From the NCBI GenBank assembly GCA_963693365.1, contig CAVNZM010000009.1:1736001-1800000 (forward strand): a stretch of 64,000 nucleotides of DNA. Reading direction: 5' to 3'. The position numbers and the translations under genes were made by a program. Below, one piece after another: positions 12,811-23,718 of this stretch. The notes below the pieces were generated by a model. That model searched no databases. It was given only the letters and a program-made list of their open reading frames with translations, and was not told where the DNA came from. Position 1 is the stretch's first letter. Each line of letters begins with the position of its first letter. The stretch is from Amoebidium appalachense (Eukaryota > Ichthyosporea).

Positions 12811-15584
12811 GTTAGGGCCGAGGAACAAGTCTTCTGGGAGATAGTAAAAAGGACGGTAGTGGTAGGGGGAAAAGGGAGAACTCTTTTTTCTTTTCTTTTT
12901 TCTTTTTTTTTGGGGGGGGGGGAGGGGGGAGGAGGGGGGGGGGGGGATACCTGTGCTTGTGCTCCCTTCAGCTGCTGATGCGGCGCTTTGATAGTCGTAC
13001 TTTTGTGATTCAGTGTACCAATAGTCGACTGGGCTGGTCAAGATAAGAGCACCTGGAGGGATCTTGGCTGCTTCCTCCGCCGGAAGGTTGAATCCAACGT
13101 CGTCGAGGAGATTGGGGTCTGATTCCCAAGGGCAGTCAATGGGGCTGCACCTAAATGGGTCGACAATGGCGATTTGGTGACCCTTGGATGTTTTCAAAGC
13201 ACCAATGTCGCGACGCTTACGACGCCACACCCAGTCATTGACGGGGGGTGCCCAGCTAGCAGAATCCTCAAGCACGTCGACTACATTGTCATCGGTGTTA
13301 GAATTCTCTGCTGCCTCCGCAGCCCTCCGCCATTCAGTAGGCCAGGGCTCGGCGACTAGATTGGGGTCGGAAGTCCAGGTGGGAATTGGGGCAACAAAGT
13401 TGGGGCCGACCTGACGGGCTTGGTGTGCCTCACGGCGGCCCCAATCGACGAGGTTGGGGTCGGAGGTCCAGGTGGGGATGGGGGCAACAAAGTTGGGGTC
13501 GACCTGACGGGCTTCATGCGCCTCACGGCGGCCCCAATCGACGAGGTTGGGGTCGGAGGTCCAGGTGGGGATGGGGGCAACAAAGTTGGGGTCGACCTGG
13601 CGCGCTTCATGTGCTTCACGGCGGCCCCAATCGACGAGGTTGGGGTCGGAGGTCCAGGTGGGGACGGGGGCAACAAAGTTGGGGTCGACCTGACGTGCTT
13701 CATGTGCCTCACGGCGGCCCCAATCGACGAGGTTGGGGTCGGAGGTCCAGGTGGGGATGGGGGCAACAAAGTTGGGGTCTACCTGATGTGCTTCATGTGC
13801 CTCACGGCGGCCCCAATCGACGAGGTTGGAGTCGGAGGTCCAGGTGGGGATGGGGGCAACAAAGTTGGGGTCGACCTGACGCGCTTCATGTGCCTCACGG
13901 CGGCCCCAATCGATGAGGTTGGGGTCGGAGGTCCAGGTGGGGATGGGGGCAACAAAGTTGGGGTCGACCTGACGGCCTTCATTTGCCTCACGGCGGCCCC
14001 AGTCAACGAGGTTGGGGTCGGAGGTCCAGGTGGGGATGGAGGCAACAAAGTTGGGGTCGACCTGACGCGCTTCATGTGCCTCACGGCGGCCCCAATCGAC
14101 GAGGTTGGGGTCCGAGGTCCAGGTGGGGATGGGGGCAACAAAGTTTGGGTCGACCTGACGGGCTTCATGTGCCTCACGGCGGCCCCAATCGACGAGGTTG
14201 GGGTCGGAGGTCCAGGTGGGGATGGGGGCAACAAAGTTGGGGTCGACCTGACGGGCTTCATGTGCCTCACGGCGGCCCCAATCGACGAGGTTGGGGTCGG
14301 AGGTCCAGGTGGGGATGGGGGCAACAAAGTTGGGGTCGACCTGACGGGCTTCATGTGCCTCACGGCGCCCCCAATCGACGAGGTTGGGGTCGGCGGTCCA
14401 GGTGGGTGGTATGGCTACGAAATTGGGGTCGACCTGACGGGCTTCGTGTGCCTCACGGCGCCCCCAATCGACGAGGTTGGGGTCGGCGGTCCAGGTGGGT
14501 GGTATGGCCACGAAATTGGGGTCGACCTGACGGGCTTCATGTGCCTCACGGCGCCCCCAGTTGACGAGGTTGGGGTCGGAGGTCCAGGTGGGTTCCATGG
14601 CTACGAAATCCGGGGTGACCCCACCAGTAGCAGTCGTGGTAGCAGTCGTGGTTTCTGCTGCCGTGGATGGTGCTGGCTGTGCAGGGGCTTTTTTCATCCA
14701 ACCCATGTAAATGCTCTCTGCATTGGGGTTGTTGGGCCTGCGCTCGTATTTTCCGGTTTGAGCCAGACGTTCAGCCCATTCCTGCGCATTGCTTGACATC
14801 TGCAGGGAAACAGGTCGATTGTCAGCATAACCTCTGATAACTTCTTGCTAAAACACAAAATAATCGAGAGATGCTGGCAGGTGTCACGGCAATCTATGAT
14901 GGCAATAAGCATAGACAAGGGCAACTTTAGGTGCATTACACTACGTTGAAGGCAGTACAAGATTGTATATCAGTGTGGGCATGTTGCAATTAATTAATTA
15001 CATGTGTCAAATTTTCTTACCGTGGCGTTGATGAGAAGAGAAGGCACCCCGTGGATATTGCGGTAGTGGTTGTGCCGCTTTAGGATGATCTCAGCCACCT
15101 GGTCGAGGGGCGAGAAGCTCATCCGTCGTGAAACATGATGATGTTCCTCTTGGCCTGCTTCAAGCTTTGCTGCCCCATCTTCAGCTTCACGGAGCTCGTC
15201 AAGACCTCCTACGGGAAGGCCAAGAGCTGCAATGGGGACATCAGTTAGTTTATTGCTCCATATCATACTATTCAATGTTAGAAGTGGGGTAAGCAAAACG
15301 GTGAAGGAGAAAATGGTTAAGCCATACATTTCCACACAAAAACATATCTTTCATAATGTCGTATGACGATTTCTTCAAATAGAGGTGCTTGGACTACTCT
15401 AGGAACAACCAATATGCCTACTATACATATACCAGCTGGTGTGGGTGTGTACCCAAAAAACTGACACGACCGAGCCTCCCAGCAATGAAGTGAATAAACG
15501 AACCAGCTGAGACTTACCAGTCTGAAGCAAGCCGCTGAGAAGCAAAGCCTTGAGGACCTCGCCGAGTATCTTGTCGGACAGCAT
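12180..15584 (-). CDS. GAPR-1-type CAP-domain protein interrupted by 31-residue tandem repeats
   Basis: Four exons on the minus strand: 15518-15584 (ATG), 15021-15226, 12951-14799 and 12180-12334 (TAA), 758 residues in frame. Exon 2 ends with the first CAP helix ([14 protein letters not shown], containing the cavity His). Exon 3 opens with the continuing helix and AESIYMGW, then a Thr/Ala/Pro linker and about 13 full plus one partial copies of a 31-residue repeat (around residues 152-575). A unique region with [12 protein letters not shown] and [13 protein letters not shown] follows. Exon 4 supplies [17 protein letters not shown] and [12 protein letters not shown], the two CAP signatures. The last acceptor (ccacag at 12335-12340) restores the family GHFTQMVW join exactly. 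GAPR-1 proteins are usually about 150 residues, so the array is an insertion inside one CAP fold. The CAP2 Cys of secreted members is absent, as in GAPR-1. The N-terminus is hydrophobic but no clear signal peptide is visible. Substrate unknown; CAP proteins often bind lipids or sterols. Confidence 0.86.
13360..14610 (-). repeat. 93-bp coding minisatellite, about 13.5 units
   Basis: Lies within exon 3 of the CAP gene. Each 93-bp unit encodes one 31-residue repeat with the core [20 protein letters not shown] followed by [11 protein letters not shown]. Units differ at few sites (A/S, I/V, H/N, R/H), and the two nearest the N-terminus carry the variant [10 protein letters not shown]. Because 93 is divisible by three and stops are absent, other frames are open across the array too; these are shadows. 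Confidence 0.95.
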
Positions 15585-15827
15585 GGCGATTTTCAAAGTT
15601 TCAGCTTGTAGAAGACGAATCTGCAGACTCTAGCCTGCCTTGCAGATGTTAGGGCCTCAAAGGAAGGCGGCGGCAGCTTGAAGCACACTCCCGTTGCAGG
15701 GTTACTCTTGTCGCCTAGGAAAAAAGACAGAAGTTAAGACAAGAGCGTAATAATAGTATGCCAAGTCTATGTCTATTGCGCTTCACAAGCTGTAAGCTGG
15801 AATGAATGGCGAAACAAAGTATGGCCG

Positions 15828-15962
15828 TTTTATACCCTTGTGATGCGTGCAGCGTGCCCAAGTTCCCATGAACCGGACTGCACACAAAGTTGTTGCGCGG
15901 GTCCGATTGGTTAGCCGAATGCGTTTTTAGCCAATCATTATGTTGATGCGCGTAAATCCAAT
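15828..15962 (-). promoter_or_regulatory. TATA box and three CCAAT boxes of the CAP gene
   Basis: Read on the minus strand, TATAAAA (15828-15834) lies about 245 bases before the start codon. Upstream are three CCAAT motifs, one as CCAAT (15906-15910) and two inverted (15931-15935, 15958-15962). The 5' UTR between TATA and ATG may contain an intron. Confidence 0.5.
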
Positions 15963-16075
15963 CACAAATAGCTGTAGAGCTGCCTTCCAGGCCCAATAGA
16001 AATCCAAAGAAAAACCGCATGTGAATACCGATCTACTGACGCAAAAAAAGGAAAGGCATGTGTGAGATTTTATAA

Positions 16076-16199
<124 letters not shown>

Positions 16200-16689
16200 A
16201 GGTAAACCATGTGTGTGTGTGTGTGCGCGTATGTGTGTGTGTGTGTGTATGTGTGTGCGTGCGTTTTTGTGCTAATTAACTTATTTAGAATGTTCATCTC
16301 TTTATAAAAAAGATAAATAAATCGTGCATGTCATGATCACACTTTGTCAAGTCGACGTGTTTGACATCGCGCGTGATCATGATCACGATGGTCACTTTAC
16401 GTTGCACGTGAATGGCGTTGGTTTGGAAATGGAGCCCGCCGTGAAGTACCTTGCTCTAAGGGTCCATGGGAATTATGCTAATATTAGGCTGTGAAAACAT
16501 GGAGGGCACGTACACCCATGGGAATTCGCCACGCACGCACACCTGCAGCTGGCACGCATTCACGTGGTGTTTGTGGATCAACCAGTTATGGCCAACGTCA
16601 TGAGAAAAAGGACACACGAATGCACATTACATGTTACTGGCTCAAACAAGTGCCACCGGGCGTTGAAACGCAACATTTGTCGAACACTA

Positions 16690-16896
16690 AACGGGCACGT
16701 GTCAAACACCGACTCGAGTGGGTTGATGTTGAACGCCTGCCACAGTGGACGTGTGCGCGCACGAGGACAGGCACACAATCAATGCACACGAACACACACG
16801 CACGCACGCACGCACGCCCGCCCTCAAGTACGCACACACACACGCACACACGCACACTTGCGCAACACAACCCGCGAGAACACACAAGTAGTCCAA

Positions 16897-16927
<31 letters not shown>

Positions 16928-17670
16928 GTGTCAAAAACTAATTAAAACACACGACACACCAACCCACACTACAAAGTCTTTACCACAGGCACGAATGCAC
17001 ACATGCACAATGCACACGAGCTCACACGCGACAAGGCAACACGCATACGTGCGTGTGCGCACGGACACACACACACACACGCACACACGTGCACCCACAC
17101 ATACACACGTGCACATACACATATGCCACACGTACAGAATGGCATGGCCACTCACGCACACACACACACACACACACACGCGCGCGACTGTCCCCGGGGT
17201 CCGGCAAATTCTAAGCACACACACACACAGACACAGACACACATACACACAGAGAGAGACACACGCACACACACACACGCACGCACGAACGCACGCAAAC
17301 GGGCACGTGTTAAACACCGACTCGAGTGGGTTGATGTTGAACGCCTGCCACAGTGGACGTGTGCGCGCACGAGGACAGGCACACAATCAATGCACACGAA
17401 CACACACGCACGCGCGCACGCCCACCCGCCCGCAAGTACGCACACACACACGCACACACGCACACTTGCACAACACAACCCACGAGATCACACAAGTAGT
17501 CCAACCCCCCCCCCTCCACACACACACACACACGTGTCAAAAACTAATTAAAACACACGACACACCAACCCACACTACAAAGTCTTTACCACAGGCACGA
17601 ATGCACACATGCACAATGCACACGAGCTCACACGCGACAAGGCAACACGCATACGTGCGTGTGCGCACGG

Positions 17671-17702
<32 letters not shown>

Positions 17703-17902
17703 ACCCACACATACACACGTGCACATACACACATGCCACATGTACAGAATGGCATGGCCACTCACGCACACACACACACACACACACACGCGCGCGACTG
17801 TCCCCGGGGTCCGGCAAATTCTAAGCACACACACACACAGACACAGACACACACATACACACAGAGAGAGAGACACGCACACACACACACACGCACGCAC
17901 GA
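16690..17902. repeat. 0.6-kb CA-rich tandem duplication
   Basis: Two head-to-tail copies: 16690-17297 and 17298-17902. Both begin acgggcacgtg, then share caccgactcgagtgggttga, a C-run, aaaactaattaaaacacacg, tctttaccacaggcacgaat and cgactgtccccggggtccgg. Differences are mainly in CA and C-run length. Long frames here are simple-repeat artefacts. Confidence 0.9.
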
Positions 17903-18162
17903 ACGCACGCACACGCACTTCATTTAAAGTAAGTGCAATTGCACATTCATTCAGCAAGGCGGCATTCGCACAGTGAAATAAACCATCCGGTCAAAGGAAG
18001 TTGCTAATATCGTCGAAGCTCAAAAGGGTTCGAGAATGGATGCAACAAGGAGACAAAAGGTACAGCATTCAGGTCAGCCGACCGTGTAAACAACCACATA
18101 TGCATGTAGATTGGCCACAAATCTTGGCAAGTAGATGGCAACACAAAATGTGCTCACGAAAT

Positions 18163-18215
<53 letters not shown>

Positions 18216-18259
18216 TGCAGGGACGCAAATTTAGGAGTCTTTCGAACGAAAAATAACCA
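17903..18259. other. Spacer between CAP gene region and TMEM199-like gene
   Basis: No gene seen. Contains TTCGAGAA near 18028 and a C-run of about 50 bases at 18165-18214, just beyond the 3' end of the TMEM199-like gene. Confidence 0.6.
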
Positions 18260-21039
18260 TCAATCCTTCTTTTTCTGCTCCTTCGTTTTAGTCTTAAGAC
18301 CATTTCCTTCTTGTTCCTTTTCCCTTCCTGGTATCGGTCTGTGCAGTAGTTCGGGTTCGATGTCTTCCAGATCTTCCGGCCGTGCCGGGCCCACTCTCTG
18401 TGGTGGGTCTTCTTTGGGTTTGAGCATTGTCTGATAGATATCTCCGCGAAGATACATCCACATCTCTGCCACAAGCGCAAGGAGCCCGGCCAGAGTCCCT
18501 GCAAGGACACGCTGTGGCGGTTTTCGAGTGTGGGTGTGTGTGCATGTGTGGCGCGCGCTCGTGTGATATGTAGCAGTGTTTGATACGAAGATTCGGAGAG
18601 TTGGTAGATACGAGGCAAGCAGGCGGCAAGTGCAGCGAGAACGCATGTTTGTGTTGGTGGGTGTGTGGGTGGGTGGGTTGAAAGGTGTGTATATGTTTGT
18701 GTGCGTGGGAGGGCAGGGAGGAAGAGGAGAGGTGGGCGGGTGGGTGGGTGGGTGGGTGGGTGGGTGGGTTGGGGGGGGGGGGGGGGGGGGGGGGGGAGGG
18801 ACGCATGGCAGCAGGAGAGATGATGCGGTGCTGTGGGAAAAGAAAAACATATCAGATACAAAATCTTCCTTGTGCAGGGGGTATACCAGTAAATAATCTC
18901 CATCAAGAGAGGGGGGGGGGGGGGGGGGGGGGTTGGTAGATGCAGTGTGACTGGAGTGTTTAGAGTATGTGGGAGTAGAGAGACAGCACCAAGGTGTGGA
19001 TGTCTGTATGTGACCTAATGATTACTCTGCTTCCGTTATGATTACGGGAGAAAAAATAAAGCGCACACGGATCGTTATGCTTAGCCTAGGCTGTGTTTGT
19101 ATTTTTTGACGGCAAATTACTGAAAAAGAGCCAATTTTCTTTGAATGATCTGCCTAGAAGAGGGTATCGATTGTAAGATTATTTGAAGCGAATAAAGATC
19201 TGACCACACAATTCACCCAACCATAGCACTGAGCCAATGCATTGGTGCCCAAAGCCACAAATGAGTTTGATACTCATCAGTGAAACATTAACACGTGGGC
19301 CGAAGGATTTTTGCCCGAGATTATTACATGGACACTGCTGGGACATGGTAGGCTGGTAGGTATCAATTCTGCAGAGGGCAAGGAATGTGTGCACAGACAT
19401 GTAAATGTGCAGTGTGTGCAAGGCAGTGATAAATGCTGAGAGAGTAAACATATACATACAAGCACAGCGTGACCTGTGTGTGTGTGTGTGCGTGAGTGGG
19501 CGTTTTTCTATTTTGTGTGTGTGGGAGTGTGTATGCATGTGCATCCATGAGCGATCACCTAAACCCCCAACCGTGTTTCGTGTTAAGCAAATGTCACCCT
19601 CTACCACCACCCCAGTGCCCCCCCCCCCCTTCCCACACACACACACACACACACACACACGTATACAAAACCTAGATGCACGTACCCAGTGGTGATCCAG
19701 CAGATGTGCCGTGGCGTAGTAGATGAAGAAGAACACACCGACCAGGGACACAAGCATGTTGACCATCATCATCACCTGCTGCTTGACGGACTGCAGCGCA
19801 TACCCAGTTAGCATCCGGCTCTGATTTTTCTTTTGTTCTTTTTTCTTGTCTTCTTCTTATTCGTCATCTTCTCTTCCCCCCCCCCCCCCCCCCCTTTTTC
19901 TTTGAGAAGGGGGGGGGGGGGGAGGGAGGAGACATGGAGTGGGGGGAGGGGGTGGATGGTTGGGTGAATATTCGGTCCCGAGAGAGGGGGGGGGGAGGGG
20001 GAGGGGGGAGGGGGAGGGGGAGGGGGGAGGGGGATAGTGGTGGCTATAAAGTGCAGTAACAGAACATAGATCTGAAAGACAATATGGAGGCACCCAGCAT
20101 AATGATAGCTCCTTCCAGCAAAATCTCCAGCTGCGGCAGCCAGGGGAGACAGAGGGGGGGGGGGGGGGGGGGGAGTTTGGGGAGGAGGGAGGGAAGGGGG
20201 GGCGGGGGGGGGGGGGAGAGGGGGAGGGGGGGGGGAGCCGAGGGGGGAGGGGGGGGAACAAGCAAGATAAGCCGGGATAAGTAAAAAAGCAAGGGGAAGG
20301 AGCGTGTGGCTGGAAGCGCTTGTGTTTGAGAAGGAAGGCCGTGCTGGCACGGGTGCCGGCAGGCAGACGGGGGGCTCGAATCTAATACACAAGCACCATG
20401 CACAAACTCTCAAGCTCACAACGGATGCATAGTATATTGCGGACGTGAGAAAACGAACAGGCACAAATATGCAAGAGTCGAATTCACTCGGCAGGGTTGG
20501 GGGGGGGGGGGGGGGGAGGAGGAGGAGGGGGGGGAATATCCATCTGACGACTGGGACTCGGTGATGTGTGAGTGGTTAGTGAAAGTAGCATTAGAAAGGA
20601 GGAGATGTAGTAGATATGTGTGCGGTGATGGGCAAAAGGTTTCATTGACAATGGGAAAATGTTCTGTGTAAAATGCACCACCCGCACAGAGCCACGTAAC
20701 ACCAACATCATCTCTAGCGTTGAGACACACACAGCAATAGATCCCCAACGATTATACCTTTATGTCATGGATATCTCTCCTTCTCTGCTCATACATTACG
20801 CCTCTATCCACGTTTGCTGTGACTCGCTTGTACTCTTTCTCTGCAAGTTCTGCTTGCAACTTTTCAAGCCGTGCAACCAACTCTGGGTTCTGTGTGGAAG
20901 AGAATATCAGAAATATGAAGTGACCTCCACTGAAAGCCCTTCAGGGAAAAAGGAATAAAACCACGTGTCCAAGAACGACAAGCACTGAAGTAATGGAAAT
21001 TAGAAATGGGGATGTGGTGGTGGTGGTGGTGGTGGTGGT

Positions 21040-21097
<58 letters not shown>

Positions 21098-23232
21098 GGG
21101 GGGCAACAAGAGAATACTGATGGCCATTCGTTGGCTGGCATAGAACGGCGACCCTCCCTTCCACATCACTAGAAGGGCCGAGGGGATAGAGAGAGTGAGA
21201 ACGAGGGGGAAAAGGGGGGAGGGGGAGGGGGGTTTGGAGGAGAGGATGAGCCGGAAGGATATGGAAAAGAAGAATGAGTTAAAGAGACTTGAAGGGTGGA
21301 GGGAGAAAGGGAAAAAGAAGAAGAGAGGAAGGGAATATGGGGGGGGGGGGGGGGGGGGGGGAGGGGGGGGAGGGGGGAGAAGGGGGAGGGGGGAGGGAAG
21401 CGAGCTGGCAAGAGAAAGGGAGAGACAGAAGGGAGCCGGGGGGTGGGGGGGGGTTTGAATGCGTCATAAAGTACGAAGTACACAAGAACAACGGATAACA
21501 CGATGCAGAATGCAAACCATACATAAAAGAATATGCATAATACGCAGAGCCCATCCTCAGGGGGGGCCCACGTCATCCACAGTACCCGAGTTTCGACCCA
21601 TTCACTCCCGCGGGGGGGGGGGGGGGGGGGGGGGAGGACGGACGGAGGGGGGTGGGGGGAGGTTGGGGAAGAGAGAGAGACAGAGAAAAAAAATCCAGCC
21701 CTTACCACACCCACCAAGACACCGACACATCTACGTGCATGGACAACGGTAGAGACGCCATAACCGCCACAAAAACAAGGCTCAACGTTACACACTGACC
21801 ATAATTTCTACTGTTCTTTACCACCAAACACCTGCACGACCACCTACACATCTACAAATATTATGCATATGCACACCCACACGAGAGGAGTTGTAGTGAT
21901 CGACCCCTACAAGCATCACTGCAAACACCACCCACATACTGTTCTTAATGGAAACCCAAAATCCCTCCCCCCCCCCCCCCCCCCCCATACTTTTTCTCTC
22001 ATCAGCACAACAAGCGATATTTTCCTAACGTCAAGCAGCCCATCCCATCCTCCCCACCCCCCTTTCACTCCTTCAAGCGTTTCCCTCTCTTCTATAACCA
22101 CCACCCTCCCCCCTCCCTCCCCCCGCCCACCTCCCCCTCTCCCCACAACTTCCCATCCCCCCCCCCCCCCCCCCCGCCCCCAACCCACCCTCCATCCCTT
22201 CCTTTCACCCCTCAACACCTTCCCATCCTTCCTACTTCTCCGCTCCCCATATCCAATCTCCCCCCTAACCCCATCCCCACCCCCACCCTTTTCCGGTCAC
22301 CTTCCTGTTGCTTCTCCAAACTTACCCCCCCCCCCCCCCCCCCCCTCCCCCCCTCTCGCCCTCCCAAAAAAAAGATTCGCAATATTTCTGTAATGTCCGT
22401 AACGTGTGATATATTACTGTGTAAGCCTCTCCCCTTTCTCCTTTCCCTTCACTGCCTCACTTAGTCTCTCACCTTCCGCCCCACCCCTTGCCCCATATCC
22501 ATTCCCTCATTCCCATCCTCCCACCTTGGTTACATCTCATTCGCGTAGTAAACAAACACAGCCACCTACCCTTGGTGGTGGCACATATGGCTCTTCGTAT
22601 ATGCCCGTGCCTTGCAGCAACTCATGAAGGTAGAGTTGTGTTTTGCCTAATAGGAAAACAAATAAAGTTAGTGTTACTTATTTTAGAATATTGCTTGTCT
22701 GTAATGTAACCTGCTCGAAAATAACAAAGAAAGGCCTTGGCCTGTAACCAGTCCCCTTACTACCCCTCTCTCCCAACTACTACCACCAAGGCCCCCTCCT
22801 TTCCTCCCCCCCCCCCCCCCCCCCCCCCCTCGCCCCCTCAACCCCGGTCCTTCCATCCTCTCCCCCGTTCCATTCGTTTCTTTCCAGCCCCCTACTCCGC
22901 CCACCTACGATGCTGACTTGCCAGTTCACCCCCCCCCCCCCCCCCCCCCCCTCCCCCCCTCTCCCCGATTCCCCCCATCCCCTCGTCCCCCCTCGCCCCC
23001 CCCCGTCCCCACCCCCACCCCCCTCCCCTCCCTTTCCCACCAGCCTCTGTCAGTCATGCTGCCTGTCTTCCTTTACGCTTCCGCCCAAAGCATTTGATTC
23101 ACTCTTGCCAAGTTTCTTAGTCAGGCAGATCCATTCATCCATTCTCTTTTTCCCTTTTTGCCCCTCCCCCCGTCCCCCCCTCCTCCCCACCACAAACACC
23201 CAGCCCTCCTCCTCCCTTCTCCCCTTTTACCT

Positions 23233-23263
<31 letters not shown>

Positions 23264-23718
23264 AAACCCCCAACTCCCCACCCCCACCTGCCTCACGCGT
23301 ACACTCACACGTCACTTATCCACGCCCTTTCTCTCTCAGGCACCGGAAACTCGTCGTAGACACTTCCCCTATTTCGTTTACCAGTGCCAAGCATGCCCCT
23401 GTGCCTCAAAAAGTTACAAACAAATGTGGAATTCAAGCCGCTCAATCATTGCTTGCCAAAGTCACCAAAATAGTGCACACAGTGAAATTCAATGCTGCAT
23501 TCAGCTAACTAACTGACCAGCTCACCTTTTTCTCGCAACGTCTTCCACGCGTCCCTCACTAGCGTATACTCTACCGCTGCATCTTTCTCTGGCTCCCCAG
23601 TTCCCTTGACCAGCCCAAGTGCCTTCGCCTCCTTCTGTGTTTTGGGGTCGAGCTCTTGCAACCCATCCTTAAGAAACGCTGCAATGCCCTTCGTGAGCGA
23701 TATCCTTACCCCTGCCAT
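18260..23718 (-). CDS. TMEM199: TMEM199/Vma12-type V-ATPase assembly factor
   Basis: Five exons on the minus strand: 23526-23718 (ATG), 22570-22646, 20758-20889, 19686-19790 and 18260-18511 (TGA), 252 residues. Exon 2 gives QLYLHELLQGTGIYEEPYV and exon 3 NPELVARLEKLQAELAEKEY, which closely match animal TMEM199. Exon 4 carries the first membrane helix (VNMLVSLVGVFFFIYYATAH) and exon 5 the second (RVLAGTLAGLLALVAEMWMY), with the conserved acidic residue in the second helix. TMEM199 and yeast Vma12 sit in the ER membrane and help assemble the V0 sector of the proton pump. This copy has a charged tail of roughly 60 residues ending KKKD, which fits a KKXX ER-retrieval signal (inference). Introns are 0.9-2.2 kb and full of G/C runs. 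Exon phases all fit. Confidence 0.88.
21436..21606 (-). repeat. Oligo(C)-ended dispersed repeat, copy 1
   Basis: About 150 bases of unique sequence ending, in minus orientation, in a C-rich run (seen as G on +, 21436-21452). Core motifs on +: tttgaatgcgtcataaagta, cgatgcagaatgcaa, cagagcccatcctcagg and cacagtacccgagtttcgac. It lies in the TMEM199-like intron between exons 2 and 3. Confidence 0.8.

Noticed and set aside
13386-14796. Long + strand frames (up to 458 codons) over the CAP repeat array
   Set aside because: The 93-bp period keeps antisense frames open; the minus-strand frame joins to the CAP domain and is the real one.
16330-16400. TGATCATGATCA palindromes as an origin or operator
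   Set aside because: Short palindromes near (GA)n and GT-rich DNA with no further support.
19179-19334. Minus-strand frame once considered as the last exon of the TMEM199-like gene
   Set aside because: It has a vague hydrophobic stretch, but the exon at 18260-18511 matches the second TMEM199 helix far better, in phase and at the right distance.
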